Source of the DNA: Micromonospora ureilytica
Lineage (GTDB): Bacteria > Actinomycetota > Actinomycetes > Mycobacteriales > Micromonosporaceae
Length of the DNA stretch: 64,000 nt
Direction of reading: 5' to 3'
NCBI RefSeq assembly: GCF_015751765.1
Contig: NZ_JADOTX010000001.1
Location: forward strand, 6,572,001-6,636,000
Shown piece by piece: positions 9,993-17,043 of this stretch. Made by a program: the position numbers and the translations under genes. How positions within the stretch are numbered: position 1 is the stretch's first letter; each line of letters starts with the position of its first letter. The notes under the pieces are model-generated. The model was not told the origin of the DNA, searched no databases, and saw only the letters and a list, made by a program, of their open reading frames with translations.

Positions 9993-10062
9993 CCAGAGAC
10001 TCTGTGTGCGCCTGGCGGGATTGTGGCCCCAGGCGCTCTTTGTTGTGTCCGGAGTTCTCCGG
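9993..10062 (+). promoter_or_regulatory. Structured 5' leader of the cold-shock gene
   Basis: Consecutive hairpins are visible: CAGAG/CTCTG at 9993-10003; GCGCCTGG (10008-10015) with CCAGGCGC (10029-10036), followed by TCTTTGTTGT, a terminator-like arrangement; and CCGGAG/CTCCGG at 10049-10062. Long structured leaders that refold at low temperature are known for csp mRNAs in other bacteria. That this one responds to cold is inference. Confidence 0.5.
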
Positions 10063-10169
10063 GCGGGGCGACCAGAAGCGACAGGCGATTCGCGCATCCC
10101 CGCGCGGAGCGCTCCTCTTCGGGCACGCAACAAGTGCGTGACCGACGTTCCGTCAAGGAGACGAAACAC

Positions 10170-10373
10170 ATGGCTATTGGCACCGTGAAGTGGTTCAACG
10201 CTGACAAGGGCTTCGGCTTCATCACCCCCGACGGCGGCGGCGCCGACGTCTTCGCCCACTTCTCGGCGATCCAGTCCTCCGGCTACCGGAGCCTGGACGA
10301 GAACCAGCGGGTCGAGTTCGAGGTGACCCAGGGCCAGAAGGGCCCGCAGGCGGAGAACATCCGCCCGCTCTGA
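10170..10373 (+). CDS. Cold-shock domain protein, CspA family
   Basis: Single-stranded nucleic acid binding protein of 67 residues that melts RNA secondary structure. The cold-shock domain fills the whole chain: [15 protein letters not shown] contains RNP1 (KGFGFI) and VFAHF is RNP2, with an acidic GGGAD loop between. Start ATG 10170 has an AAGGAG ribosome site nine bases upstream. It is encoded just before a DEAD-box RNA helicase, the usual partner activity in restructuring cold mRNAs. Whether it is truly cold-induced or a constitutive Csp cannot be read from the sequence. Confidence 0.95.
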   Translation: MAIGTVKWFNADKGFGFITPDGGGADVFAHFSAIQSSGYRSLDENQRVEFEVTQGQKGPQAENIRPL

Positions 10374-10428
10374 TCTTCGGATCGGTCAGCATTACCTGTC
10401 GCGCCCTCCGGGTGTGACGGTGACGGGA

Positions 10429-10483
10429 CCGGCCCGCCCCGCCGCCGCCTGCCTACGCAGGCGACGGCCCGGCGGCGGGCCGG
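10429..10483 (+). terminator. Large hairpin after the cold-shock gene
   Basis: CCGGCCCGCC (10429-10438) pairs with GGCGGGCCGG (10474-10483), enclosing an inner hairpin CGCCTGC/GCAGGCG around 10446-10463. The sequence TCCCTTT follows, so a weak intrinsic terminator for csp, or a leader structure of the next gene, is likely. Confidence 0.5.
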
Positions 10484-10560
10484 CCTGTACTCCCTTTCGG
10501 TTCGTGCTTGTGAGTCCTGGCGGCCTTTTTCCGCTGGTGACAGCGCCGACTTCGGCGCCC

Positions 10561-10583
10561 TCCCTCGACACGTGCCGCGTCGA
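10561..10583 (+). promoter_or_regulatory. Hairpin abutting the DEAD-box gene ribosome site
   Basis: CCTCGAC (10561-10567) pairs with GTCGAGG (10577-10583) directly against the AAAGG that serves the ATG at 10598. Its position suggests control of translation initiation. Confidence 0.45.
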
Positions 10584-10597
10584 GGAAAGGCCTCCGC

Positions 10598-11911
10598 ATG
10601 ACCACAGTTATTCCGTCTTTCGCTCATACCGGTCTGGCTCCCGCACTGCTCAGCGCGTTGACCGCGCAGGGCATCAACGAGCCGTTCCCGATCCAGTCGG
10701 CGACGCTGCCCGACTCGCTCGCCGGCCGGGACGTGCTGGGCCGGGGTCGTACCGGTTCCGGCAAGACCCTCGCCTTCGGGCTTCCGCTGCTGTCCCGCAC
10801 CGCCGGCCGTAAGGCGCGGCCGGGTCGCCCGCTGGCCCTGGTGCTGGTGCCGACCCGCGAACTGGCCCAGCAGGTCACCACCGCCCTGGCCCCGTACGCC
10901 CGCGCCGTCGGGCTGCGCTGCGCCACCGTCGTGGGCGGGCTGTCGTTGCAGCGGCAGGCGGACGCCCTGCGCGCCGGCACCGAGGTGGTCGTCGCCACCC
11001 CAGGCCGGCTGCACGACCTGATCAACCGTGGCGACGCCCGGCTCGACCAGGTCGAGATCACCGTGCTCGACGAGGCCGACCAGATGGCCGACATGGGGTT
11101 CCTGCCCCAGGTCACCAAGCTGCTGGAGCAGGTCGCGCCGCGGGGGCAGCGGATGCTCTTCTCCGCGACCCTGGACGGCGGCGTGGACCGGTTGGTCCGC
11201 CGCTTCCTGAGCAACCCGGTCACCCACTCGGTGGACCCGGGCACAGCGACGGTCACCGCGATGACCCACCACGTGCTGCACGTCGACGCCGCGGACAAGC
11301 CCGACGCGCTGACCCGGATCGCTGCCCGTGAGGGCCGCACCATCCTGTTCATGGGCACCAAGCACCGCGCCGACCGGCTGGCCCGCCAGCTGCTCTCCAA
11401 GGGCGTACGCGCGGCCGCGCTGCACGGCGGCAAGTCCCAGCCACAGCGCACCCGGATCCTGGAGCAGTTCCGCAACGGTCAGGTGACCGCCCTGGTCGCC
11501 ACCGACGTGGCGGCCCGTGGCATCCACGTGGACGGCCTGGACATGGTGGTCAACGTGGACCCGCCGACCGAGGCGAAGGACTACCTGCACCGAGGCGGCC
11601 GTACCGCCCGGGCCGGCGAGTCCGGCTCCGTGGTCACCCTGGTCCTGCCGGAGCAGCGTCGGGACGTGTCCCGGCTGATGGCCACCGCCGGCATCCGGCC
11701 CGAGTCGGTTCAGGTGCGCGCGGGTGACGGGGCGCTGGCCCGGGTGACCGGTGCCCGCGAGCCGTCCGGAGTGCCGGTGACCATCGTGGCTCCGCCGGCG
11801 CCCGTCGCTCGGGTACGCACCTCCGGTGGCTCGGCCACCGACGGTGGCGCCCGGCCGGCGCACCGCGCGTCGGGCCGCTCCCGCCGCCCGCGTCGCCCCC
11901 GTACCGTCTGA
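10598..11911 (+). CDS. DEAD-box ATP-dependent RNA helicase
   Basis: RNA helicase of 437 residues. The Q-motif region (INEPFPIQSATLP), Walker A (GRTGSGKT), PTRELAQQ, TPGRL, the DEAD box (VLDEADQM), SAT and the C-terminal ATDVAARGIHV and HRGGRTARAG motifs all appear in order, giving two RecA-like domains. The tail of about 60 residues ends GRSRRPRRPRTV, a basic RNA-binding extension. ATG 10598 follows GAGGAAAGG. It lies 224 bases after csp with a hairpin-rich spacer of its own, so the two genes may be co-regulated but probably have separate leaders. It is likely to act in cold-shock RNA remodelling or ribosome assembly (inference). Confidence 0.93.
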   Translation: MTTVIPSFAHTGLAPALLSALTAQGINEPFPIQSATLPDSLAGRDVLGRGRTGSGKTLAFGLPLLSRTAGRKARPGRPLALVLVPTRELAQQVTTALAPYARAVGLRCATVVGGLSLQRQADALRAGTEVVVATPGRLHDLINRGDARLDQVEITVLDEADQMADMGFLPQVTKLLEQVAPRGQRMLFSATLDGGVDRLVRRFLSNPVTHSVDPGTATVTAMTHHVLHVDAADKPDALTRIAAREGRTILFMGTKHRADRLARQLLSKGVRAAALHGGKSQPQRTRILEQFRNGQVTALVATDVAARGIHVDGLDMVVNVDPPTEAKDYLHRGGRTARAGESGSVVTLVLPEQRRDVSRLMATAGIRPESVQVRAGDGALARVTGAREPSGVPVTIVAPPAPVARVRTSGGSATDGGARPAHRASGRSRRPRRPRTV

Positions 11912-11925
11912 TCTTCTGCGCGTCG

Positions 11926-11966
11926 ACCGACCCGTTCCGCTTCGGCGGGGCGGGTCGGTTTCGTTT
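11926..11966 (+). terminator. Terminator after the DEAD-box helicase
   Basis: ACCGACCCG (11926-11934) pairs with CGGGTCGGT (11951-11959), followed by TTCGTTT. This is a good intrinsic terminator for a genome this GC-rich. Confidence 0.65.
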
Positions 11967-12157
11967 GCGCGGTGTTCCGGGCCGGTCGGCTGTCCGTGCG
12001 GCCCGACCGGTCAGCCGGCCGCGCCGGTCGGCTCACTCTGCTGAGTCGGTAATCAGCCTCCGCTGGGTCGGCTGGCCGACTGCGCCCCGGCCGGTCGTGG
12101 TCGAGGCTGACCGACGGGGGAAGTCGGGCGGGGGGCCCGGCGCGGGGAGGGGTGACC

Positions 12158-12358
12158 ATGGCGGGCGAAGCCGGCTCGGGCGCACTGCGTGAACTGATCC
12201 TGGTGGTCGCGGTCGCGCTCGCCGGATTGTTGCTCGCCATGGTTGCGGCCTTCGCACCCTGGCACGCCACCCCGGCGGGTAACGCTCCCGCCGGTCTGGT
12301 GGAGCTGCACAGTCCCGGCGACCCGGGCCCCGGCCCGGCGACCGCACACGTGGGCTGA
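12158..12358 (+). CDS. Small single-pass membrane protein, unknown function
   Basis: Protein of 66 residues that I do not recognise. A leader MAGEAGSGALREL is followed by one strongly hydrophobic helix (about residues 14-35, LILVVAVALAGLLLAMV), then a Pro/Gly-rich tail. ATG 12158 is chosen because GGGGAGGGG lies five bases upstream. It stands alone between the DEAD-box terminator and a GATC inverted repeat, and faces the rrf2 gene tail to tail. No family assignment is possible from sequence alone. Confidence 0.6.
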   Translation: MAGEAGSGALRELILVVAVALAGLLLAMVAAFAPWHATPAGNAPAGLVELHSPGDPGPGPATAHVG

Positions 12359-12490
12359 GCAGCGACCGGCCTACCGGCGCCGGCGGAGGGGCAGGCCCGG
12401 TCAGGATCGGTACGAGATGTGGTCGGGTCGGGAGGGGCACCGGCCCGACCACATCACCGTCGCCGCTCCCGGCCGCGCCTCTCGCGCGCC

Positions 12491-12558
12491 GATCTTGCAC
12501 TTTCGGTTGTCGATATGACGGGGCCTGCCCCTTATGCCGGGACAGTAAGTGCAAGATC
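12491..12558. repeat. GATC-ended inverted repeat, copy 3
   Basis: Arms GATCTTGCACTT (12491-12502) and AAGTGCAAGATC (12547-12558) are perfect; the 44-base loop contains a small GGGGCCTGCCCC-like inner hairpin. It sits in the gap between two convergent genes, where it could act as a bidirectional terminator. Confidence 0.8.
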
Positions 12559-12587
12559 GCGGTGTGGAGGCGGTCCGGCCTGCGGAC

Positions 12588-13028
12588 TCAAGACGTGGTG
12601 GGGGCGTGGGTGAGCAGGTCGGCCAGGGTGGTGCTGTCGACCACCGTGGCGATCGCCCCGTGCACCGCCAGCCAGACGTCGGTGAGCCCCGCGGCCACCC
12701 CGTGATAGCCGGCCCGCTCGGCCGGTAGACCGCGCACCGTCGTGAGCGAGCCCCCGACCGCGCGCAGCACGTCTCCGACGGTGATCTCGTCGGCCGGGCG
12801 GGTCAGCGCGTACCCGCCGTCGGCACCGCGATGGCTGTGCAGCAGACCGGCCCGGCGCAGGTCGAGCAGGATGCCCTGCAGGAAGCTGAGCGGGATGTCC
12901 TGCACCTCGGCCAGGCTGGCCGCCTTCACCAACTCGCCGACCCGGTCGCCGCCGTCGCCGCCACCGGCGGTGGCGGCGACGGCGAGCATCGCCCGGAGCG
13001 CATAGTCGCTGCGCGCGGAGACGAACAC
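12588..13028 (-). CDS. Rrf2-family regulator without cysteines
   Basis: DNA-binding regulator of 146 residues. The N-terminal winged helix-turn-helix starts VFVSARSDYALRAML, typical of Rrf2, with PLSFLQGILLDLRRAGLL as recognition region and HRGADGGYALTRP as the wing. There is no Cys anywhere, so it cannot bind an Fe-S cluster as IscR or NsrR do. This resembles CymR, which regulates sulfur metabolism through a partner enzyme. GTG 13028 lies one base after the ssuC stop, making this the last gene of the ABC operon and a likely autoregulator. The paired operators at 15765-15882 are its probable targets (inference). Confidence 0.85.
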   Translation of the reverse strand: MFVSARSDYALRAMLAVAATAGGGDGGDRVGELVKAASLAEVQDIPLSFLQGILLDLRRAGLLHSHRGADGGYALTRPADEITVGDVLRAVGGSLTTVRGLPAERAGYHGVAAGLTDVWLAVHGAIATVVDSTTLADLLTHAPTTS

Positions 13029-13029
13029 G

Positions 13030-13914
13030 TCACTGACCAGCCTGGTCCAGTACGCCCCAGCGGCGCCGGATCGCCTTGTCCGCCGCGCCGAACGCGGCGT
13101 CCACGACCAGGCCGACGACCAGGATGACGATCATCGTGGAGAGCAGCCAGGGTGAGTCGGACAACTCGCGGGAGTAGGTGAGCTGGGCGCCGAGCGAGGT
13201 CTGTGAGATGCCGACCACGAGCAGCTCACCGGCCATCAGGCTGCGCCAGGAGAAGGCCCAGCCCTGCTTGAGCCCGGCGACGATCGCCGGCAGGGCGGCC
13301 GGCGCGATGACGTACCGGTAGAGGTTGAGCCCCCGGGCACCCAGGTTGCGGCCGGCGCGTTTCAGCAGTGGCGGCACGTAGTCCACTCCGGAGATCACCC
13401 CGTTGGCGATGGACGGCGCCGCACCGAGCACCACCACGAAGAAGATCGCCTTCTCGCTCAGCTCGAAGAGCAGGATGGCCAGCGGGAACCAGGCGATCGA
13501 CGGCATGGTCTGCAACGCGGTGATCATCGAGCCGATGGCGGCGCGCAGCACCGTGGATCGGGCCACCGCCAGGCCGAGCAGCAGGCCGACGGCGACCGAG
13601 AAGACGTACCCGAGGGCGGCCCGGCGGAGCGTGGTGACCAGGCCCTCCCAGAGCTGCGGGCCCTGGGCCTGGGTCATCAGCTCGCGGCCGACCTCCAGCG
13701 GACCGGGCAGCGAGTACGGCGGCTTCCAACCCGAGAGGACCACGAGTTGCCAGGCGGCGATGGCGATGGCCAGCGCGGCCAGCTTGGGCCAGGTGGCCGA
13801 CCAGATCCGGGTGCCCCGGGAAACCTCCTTGTCCCGACCGGCGATCTCCAGCGCGTCGAGGCCGGTGATCTCCGCGTCGGTACGCGCCGAACTGGTGAGG
13901 GTGTCATTGGCCAT
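13030..13914 (-). CDS. ssuC: ABC transporter permease, sulfonate/taurine type
   Basis: Inner-membrane permease of 294 residues with about six hydrophobic segments, following a polar N-terminus of some 40 residues. The EAA loop is recognisable around GRNLGARGLNLYRYVIAPAALP, the site that docks the ATPase. It resembles SsuC/TauC/NitT-type permeases. Its start overlaps the 3' end of the ATPase gene by 11 bases, and rrf2 follows after one base. Substrate is inferred from the SsuD-like oxygenase encoded divergently. Nitrate or thiamine-precursor uptake are alternatives within the family. Confidence 0.85.
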   Translation of the reverse strand: MANDTLTSSARTDAEITGLDALEIAGRDKEVSRGTRIWSATWPKLAALAIAIAAWQLVVLSGWKPPYSLPGPLEVGRELMTQAQGPQLWEGLVTTLRRAALGYVFSVAVGLLLGLAVARSTVLRAAIGSMITALQTMPSIAWFPLAILLFELSEKAIFFVVVLGAAPSIANGVISGVDYVPPLLKRAGRNLGARGLNLYRYVIAPAALPAIVAGLKQGWAFSWRSLMAGELLVVGISQTSLGAQLTYSRELSDSPWLLSTMIVILVVGLVVDAAFGAADKAIRRRWGVLDQAGQ

Positions 13915-14683
13915 GGCGGCCCACCTCCGTACGGAGCCGCTCGGTGACCTCGGCGGCGATGGCGGCGACCTCGGGGGAGTCGATCCGGCGAGGGCGCGGG
14001 ATGTTCACCTCCGTGGAGTAGATGATCCGACCGGGCCGGCTGGAGAGCAGGATGATCCGGTCGGCCAGTCGGGCCGCCTCGCGGACGTTGTGCGTCACGA
14101 AGAGCACCGAGAGCTTGCGCTCGGACCAGATCCGTTCCAGCTCGTCGTGCAGGATGTCCCGGGTCATCGCGTCCAGCGCGCCGAACGGCTCGTCCATCAG
14201 CAGCACCGGAGTGTCCAGGGCCAGCGTGCGGGCGAGCGCGACTCGCTGCCGCATTCCGCCGGAGAGCTCGTGTGGGCGCTTGCGGCCGAAGTCGGCCAGG
14301 TGCACCGTGCGCAGCAGCTCGGCCACCCGCTCGCGGCGTTGGGCCCGGGGGAGCCGGCGCAGCTTGAGGGGCACCTCCACGTTGGCGTCGACGGTCAGCC
14401 ACGGGAAGAGCGCCGGCTCCTGGAACATCAGGCCCGGGTTGGCGTCACCGGCCAGGGTGATCTGCCCACCACTGACCCGGTCCAGCCCGGCCACCAGGTT
14501 GAGCAGCGTGCTCTTGCCGCAGCCGGACGCGCCGACCAGACAGACGAACTCGCCGGGCGCGACGTCCAGCGACACACCGTCCAGGGCCAGGACGGCGTTC
14601 GCCCCGCGCCCGTACACCTTGGTCACGCCGGAGAGCGCGACCGCGGTGGTCGCGCTCTGCGGCGTCGTCGTGGTCGACGTCAT
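13904..14683 (-). CDS. ssuB: ABC transporter ATPase, sulfonate/taurine type
   Basis: Cytoplasmic ATPase of 259 residues. Walker A (GASGCGKST), the Q-loop (MFQEPALFPW), the signature LSGGMRQRV, Walker B (VLLMDEPFGALD) and the H-loop His (LFVTHNVREA) appear in order. The FQEP-ALFPW form of the Q-loop is typical of the nitrate/sulfonate/taurine importer subfamily. The chosen ATG (14683) overlaps the stop of the binding-protein gene as ATGA, so translation is coupled. Earlier in-frame starts would run into that gene. Confidence 0.9.
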   Translation of the reverse strand: MTSTTTTPQSATTAVALSGVTKVYGRGANAVLALDGVSLDVAPGEFVCLVGASGCGKSTLLNLVAGLDRVSGGQITLAGDANPGLMFQEPALFPWLTVDANVEVPLKLRRLPRAQRRERVAELLRTVHLADFGRKRPHELSGGMRQRVALARTLALDTPVLLMDEPFGALDAMTRDILHDELERIWSERKLSVLFVTHNVREAARLADRIILLSSRPGRIIYSTEVNIPRPRRIDSPEVAAIAAEVTERLRTEVGRHGQ

Positions 14684-15744
14684 GGCTGGACGACCTCGGG
14701 CTTGCCCTGCGCCTTGAGCGCGTTGTTGAGGTACTTCAGGTCGTACAGGCCCTTGAGGTCCACCGGCTCGGTCAGTCCCACGTCGACGGCGTGGTCGAGC
14801 CCGGCCTTGAGGGAGGACGAGATCGGGTCGTTTGTGAACTCCAACGTCGGCCACGCCTGCTTGATCAGCTTCAGGTCCAGCGGCTTGCCGGTGATCTTGC
14901 CGATCGCGTTGGAGATCGCCTGCTGCGCCTCGTCGGGCTTGCTGTTGACGAACTCGTTGGCGGCCACCTGGCCGTCGACAAGCTTCTGCACCACGTCCGG
15001 GTGTGCCTTGAGGAACTTCGTGCTCACCAGCAGGTTGGTGATGACGAACTTCTTGTCCGGCCACAGGTCGCGCTCGTCGACAAGCACCTTGCCGCCGGCG
15101 TTGACCAGGCGGGAGACGAACGGCTCGGGCACCCAGGCACCGTCGATCGCGCCGCTGTTGAACGTCTCGACGGTCTGGGCGTTCTCCTGCGGCACGATCT
15201 TGACGTCGCCCCCGCCCTCCTTGGTGGTGGTGAGGCCCTGCTGCTTGAGCCAGTAGCGGATCGCCACGTCCTGGGTGTTGCCCAGCTGCGGGGTGGAGAT
15301 CTTCTTGCCCTTCAGGTCCTGCACGCCGGTGATGCCGGGCTTGACCACCAGCGCCACGCCGCCGGAGGCCGCGCCGGAGATGACCCGGACGGCCGCACCC
15401 TTGGACTTGGAGAAGGCGTTCACTGTCGGGTTCGGGCCGATGTAGGTGGCGTCCAGCGCACCGGAGAAGACCGCCTCGATGGCGGCCGGGCCGGCGTTGA
15501 AGGTCTTCGGGTCCAGCTTGACGTCGGTGCCGAGCTTCTCCGCGAAGATGCCCTTCTCCACGCCGACGACCGCCGGCGCGTGGGTGATGTTGGGGAAGTA
15601 GCCGAGGCGCAGCGTCACCGGGCCGGAGCTGCCGCCCGTGCCCTCGCTGTCGTCGCCGCACGCGGCGGTGCTGCCCAGGGTCGCCGCGCCGACCACGGCG
15701 AGGGTGGCCAGGGTGACCAACCGGCGCAGGGGGAGCCGTCTCAT
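14680..15744 (-). CDS. ssuA: Sulfonate-type ABC substrate-binding lipoprotein
   Basis: Extracellular solute receptor of 354 residues, first gene of the ssuABC-rrf2 operon. The N-terminus is a lipoprotein signal: MRRLPLRRL, a hydrophobic stretch, then the lipobox STAAC with Cys29. The mature part carries LRLGYFPNITHAPAVVGV, NerD/SsuA-like phrasing common to aliphatic sulfonate and nitrate/taurine binding proteins (PBP type 2 fold). The promoter lies in the divergent region next to a perfect inverted repeat. The ligand could be an alkanesulfonate, taurine or a sulfate ester. Confidence 0.87.
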   Translation of the reverse strand: MRRLPLRRLVTLATLAVVGAATLGSTAACGDDSEGTGGSSGPVTLRLGYFPNITHAPAVVGVEKGIFAEKLGTDVKLDPKTFNAGPAAIEAVFSGALDATYIGPNPTVNAFSKSKGAAVRVISGAASGGVALVVKPGITGVQDLKGKKISTPQLGNTQDVAIRYWLKQQGLTTTKEGGGDVKIVPQENAQTVETFNSGAIDGAWVPEPFVSRLVNAGGKVLVDERDLWPDKKFVITNLLVSTKFLKAHPDVVQKLVDGQVAANEFVNSKPDEAQQAISNAIGKITGKPLDLKLIKQAWPTLEFTNDPISSSLKAGLDHAVDVGLTEPVDLKGLYDLKYLNNALKAQGKPEVVQP

Positions 15745-15764
15745 CGTCCATCCAATCCGCAGTA

Positions 15765-15785
15765 TTCCTACTTAGTTGGTAGGAA
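15765..15785. promoter_or_regulatory. Inverted-repeat operator at the ssuA promoter
   Basis: TTCCTAC (15765-15771) and GTAGGAA (15779-15785) form a perfect 7-base palindrome around TTAGTTG. The minus-strand promoter reads TTGACG (15813-15808), 17 bases, CACTCT (15790-15785), so the operator touches the -10 hexamer and spans the transcription start. This is an arrangement suited to repression. Confidence 0.65.
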
Positions 15786-15857
15786 GAGTGGGCCAGGCTG
15801 CGGTCAGCGTCAAGACCCATCCACATGGCGGGATGGCGCGTCTCAGTCATGTCTGTA

Positions 15858-15882
15858 TTTCCTACCAGCTTGCTAGGGTAAT
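15858..15882. promoter_or_regulatory. Second, imperfect operator before the SsuD-like gene
   Basis: TTCCTACC recurs here and its partner half-site is partly conserved (TAGG within CTAGGGT). The site lies 36 bases before the ATG at 15918, so both divergent genes carry the same half-site sequence and are probably controlled by one repressor, most simply the Rrf2 protein. Confidence 0.5.
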
Positions 15883-15917
15883 CGGCATTCGGTCACCGGC
15901 AGAGAGGCGACTTCGCG

Positions 15918-17033
15918 ATGACCTTCCACTGGTTCCTGCCCACCTCCGGCGACGGCGACCAGGTCGGCGCCGCCACCGTCACCGCGGGGGCTGCGAGGCA
16001 CGACCGGGCCGCGACGGTGGCCTACCTGGCCGAGGTTGGCCGGGCCGCCGAGGCGAACGGATTCACCGCCGTTCTCACGCCGGTGGGCGCCGGCTGCCCC
16101 GACCCGTGGATCGTCTGCGCGGCGGTCGCCCAGCACACCGAGCGGCTCGGCATGCTCGTCGCGGTCCGGGCCGGTTTCGCGCTGCCGACCCTGATCGCCC
16201 AGCAGGCCGAGGCGTTCCAGGCCGTCTCGGGTGGCCGGCTGTCGCTCAACATCGTCACCGGGGGCGACCCGGCCGAGCAGCGGGCGTACGGCGACTTCCT
16301 CGAGCACGACGACCGCTACGCGCGCACCGGCGAGTTCGTCGAGGTGCTTCGCCGCGCCTGGGCCGGCGGGCCGTTCGACTACGCCGGAAAGCACTACCGG
16401 ATCGACGGCGGGGGCCTGGCCACCCCGCTCGCCGCGCCGCCGCCTGTCTACTTCGGCGGCGCGTCCCCGGCTGCCGAGACGGTGGCCGCCCGACAGGCCG
16501 ACGTGTACCTGATGTGGGGTGAGCCGCCGACGTCGATCGCGGCCCGCGTCGCCCGGGTCCGGGCGCTCGCCGCCGGGCACTGTCGCACGTTGCGCACGGG
16601 CCTCCGGCTGCACGTCATCGCCCGGCCGACCGGCGCCGAGGCGTGGGCGGAGGCCGACCGGCTGCTGGTCGGTATGAGCCCCGAGCGGATCGCCGCCGCC
16701 CAGGCCCGATTCCGCCGGATGGACTCGGTGGGTCAGGCCCGGATGGCCGCGCTGAACACCGGCCGCACCGACGGGCTCACCGTCGCACCGAACCTCTGGG
16801 CCGGCGTCGGCCTGGTCCGCGAGGGCGCCGGCACCGCGCTTGTCGGCAGCTACGCCGAGGTCGCCGCCCGCATCGACGAGTACGCCGCGCTCGGCGTCGA
16901 CGAGTTCATTCTTTCCGGCTGGCCGCACCGCGAGGAGGCCGAGCGGGTCGGCGCCGAGGTGCTGCCCCTGGTGACGGCCCCGGTCGCGGCGGCTCCGGGA
17001 AGGTCGCGGGTGGCGGAGGTGTCGACGCGCTAG
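15918..17033 (+). CDS. ssuD: FMNH2-dependent alkanesulfonate monooxygenase (SsuD-like)
   Basis: Flavin-dependent oxygenase of the bacterial luciferase-like (LLM) class, 371 residues, expected to cleave the C-S bond of sulfonates and release sulfite. Visible features: MTFHWFLPTSGD start; GAGCPDPWIVCAA, whose Cys matches the active-site loop cysteine region of SsuD; ISLNIVTGG-like segment (LSLNIVTGGDPAEQ); HDDRYARTGEF; and FILSGWPHREEA near the C-terminus. It is divergent from ssuABC with a shared operator. No flavin reductase (ssuE) is nearby, so reduced FMN must come from elsewhere. Its TAG stop is also part of the -10 hexamer of the next gene. Confidence 0.85.
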   Translation: MTFHWFLPTSGDGDQVGAATVTAGAARHDRAATVAYLAEVGRAAEANGFTAVLTPVGAGCPDPWIVCAAVAQHTERLGMLVAVRAGFALPTLIAQQAEAFQAVSGGRLSLNIVTGGDPAEQRAYGDFLEHDDRYARTGEFVEVLRRAWAGGPFDYAGKHYRIDGGGLATPLAAPPPVYFGGASPAAETVAARQADVYLMWGEPPTSIAARVARVRALAAGHCRTLRTGLRLHVIARPTGAEAWAEADRLLVGMSPERIAAAQARFRRMDSVGQARMAALNTGRTDGLTVAPNLWAGVGLVREGAGTALVGSYAEVAARIDEYAALGVDEFILSGWPHREEAERVGAEVLPLVTAPVAAAPGRSRVAEVSTR

Positions 17034-17043
17034 GGTCGACTCC
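17031..17043 (+). promoter_or_regulatory. -10 hexamer of the first M16 gene, overlapping the ssuD stop
   Basis: TAGGGT (17031-17036) lies seven bases before GTG 17044, with no ribosome site, predicting a leaderless mRNA. Its first three bases are the stop codon of the upstream gene. Confidence 0.5.

Noticed and set aside
13904..15850. One long minus-strand frame that could be read as a fusion of the binding protein region with the ATPase.
   Set aside because: The ssuA signal peptide and lipobox lie in another frame, and the ATPase starts at an ATG that overlaps the ssuA stop; the upstream part of the long frame is non-coding shadow.
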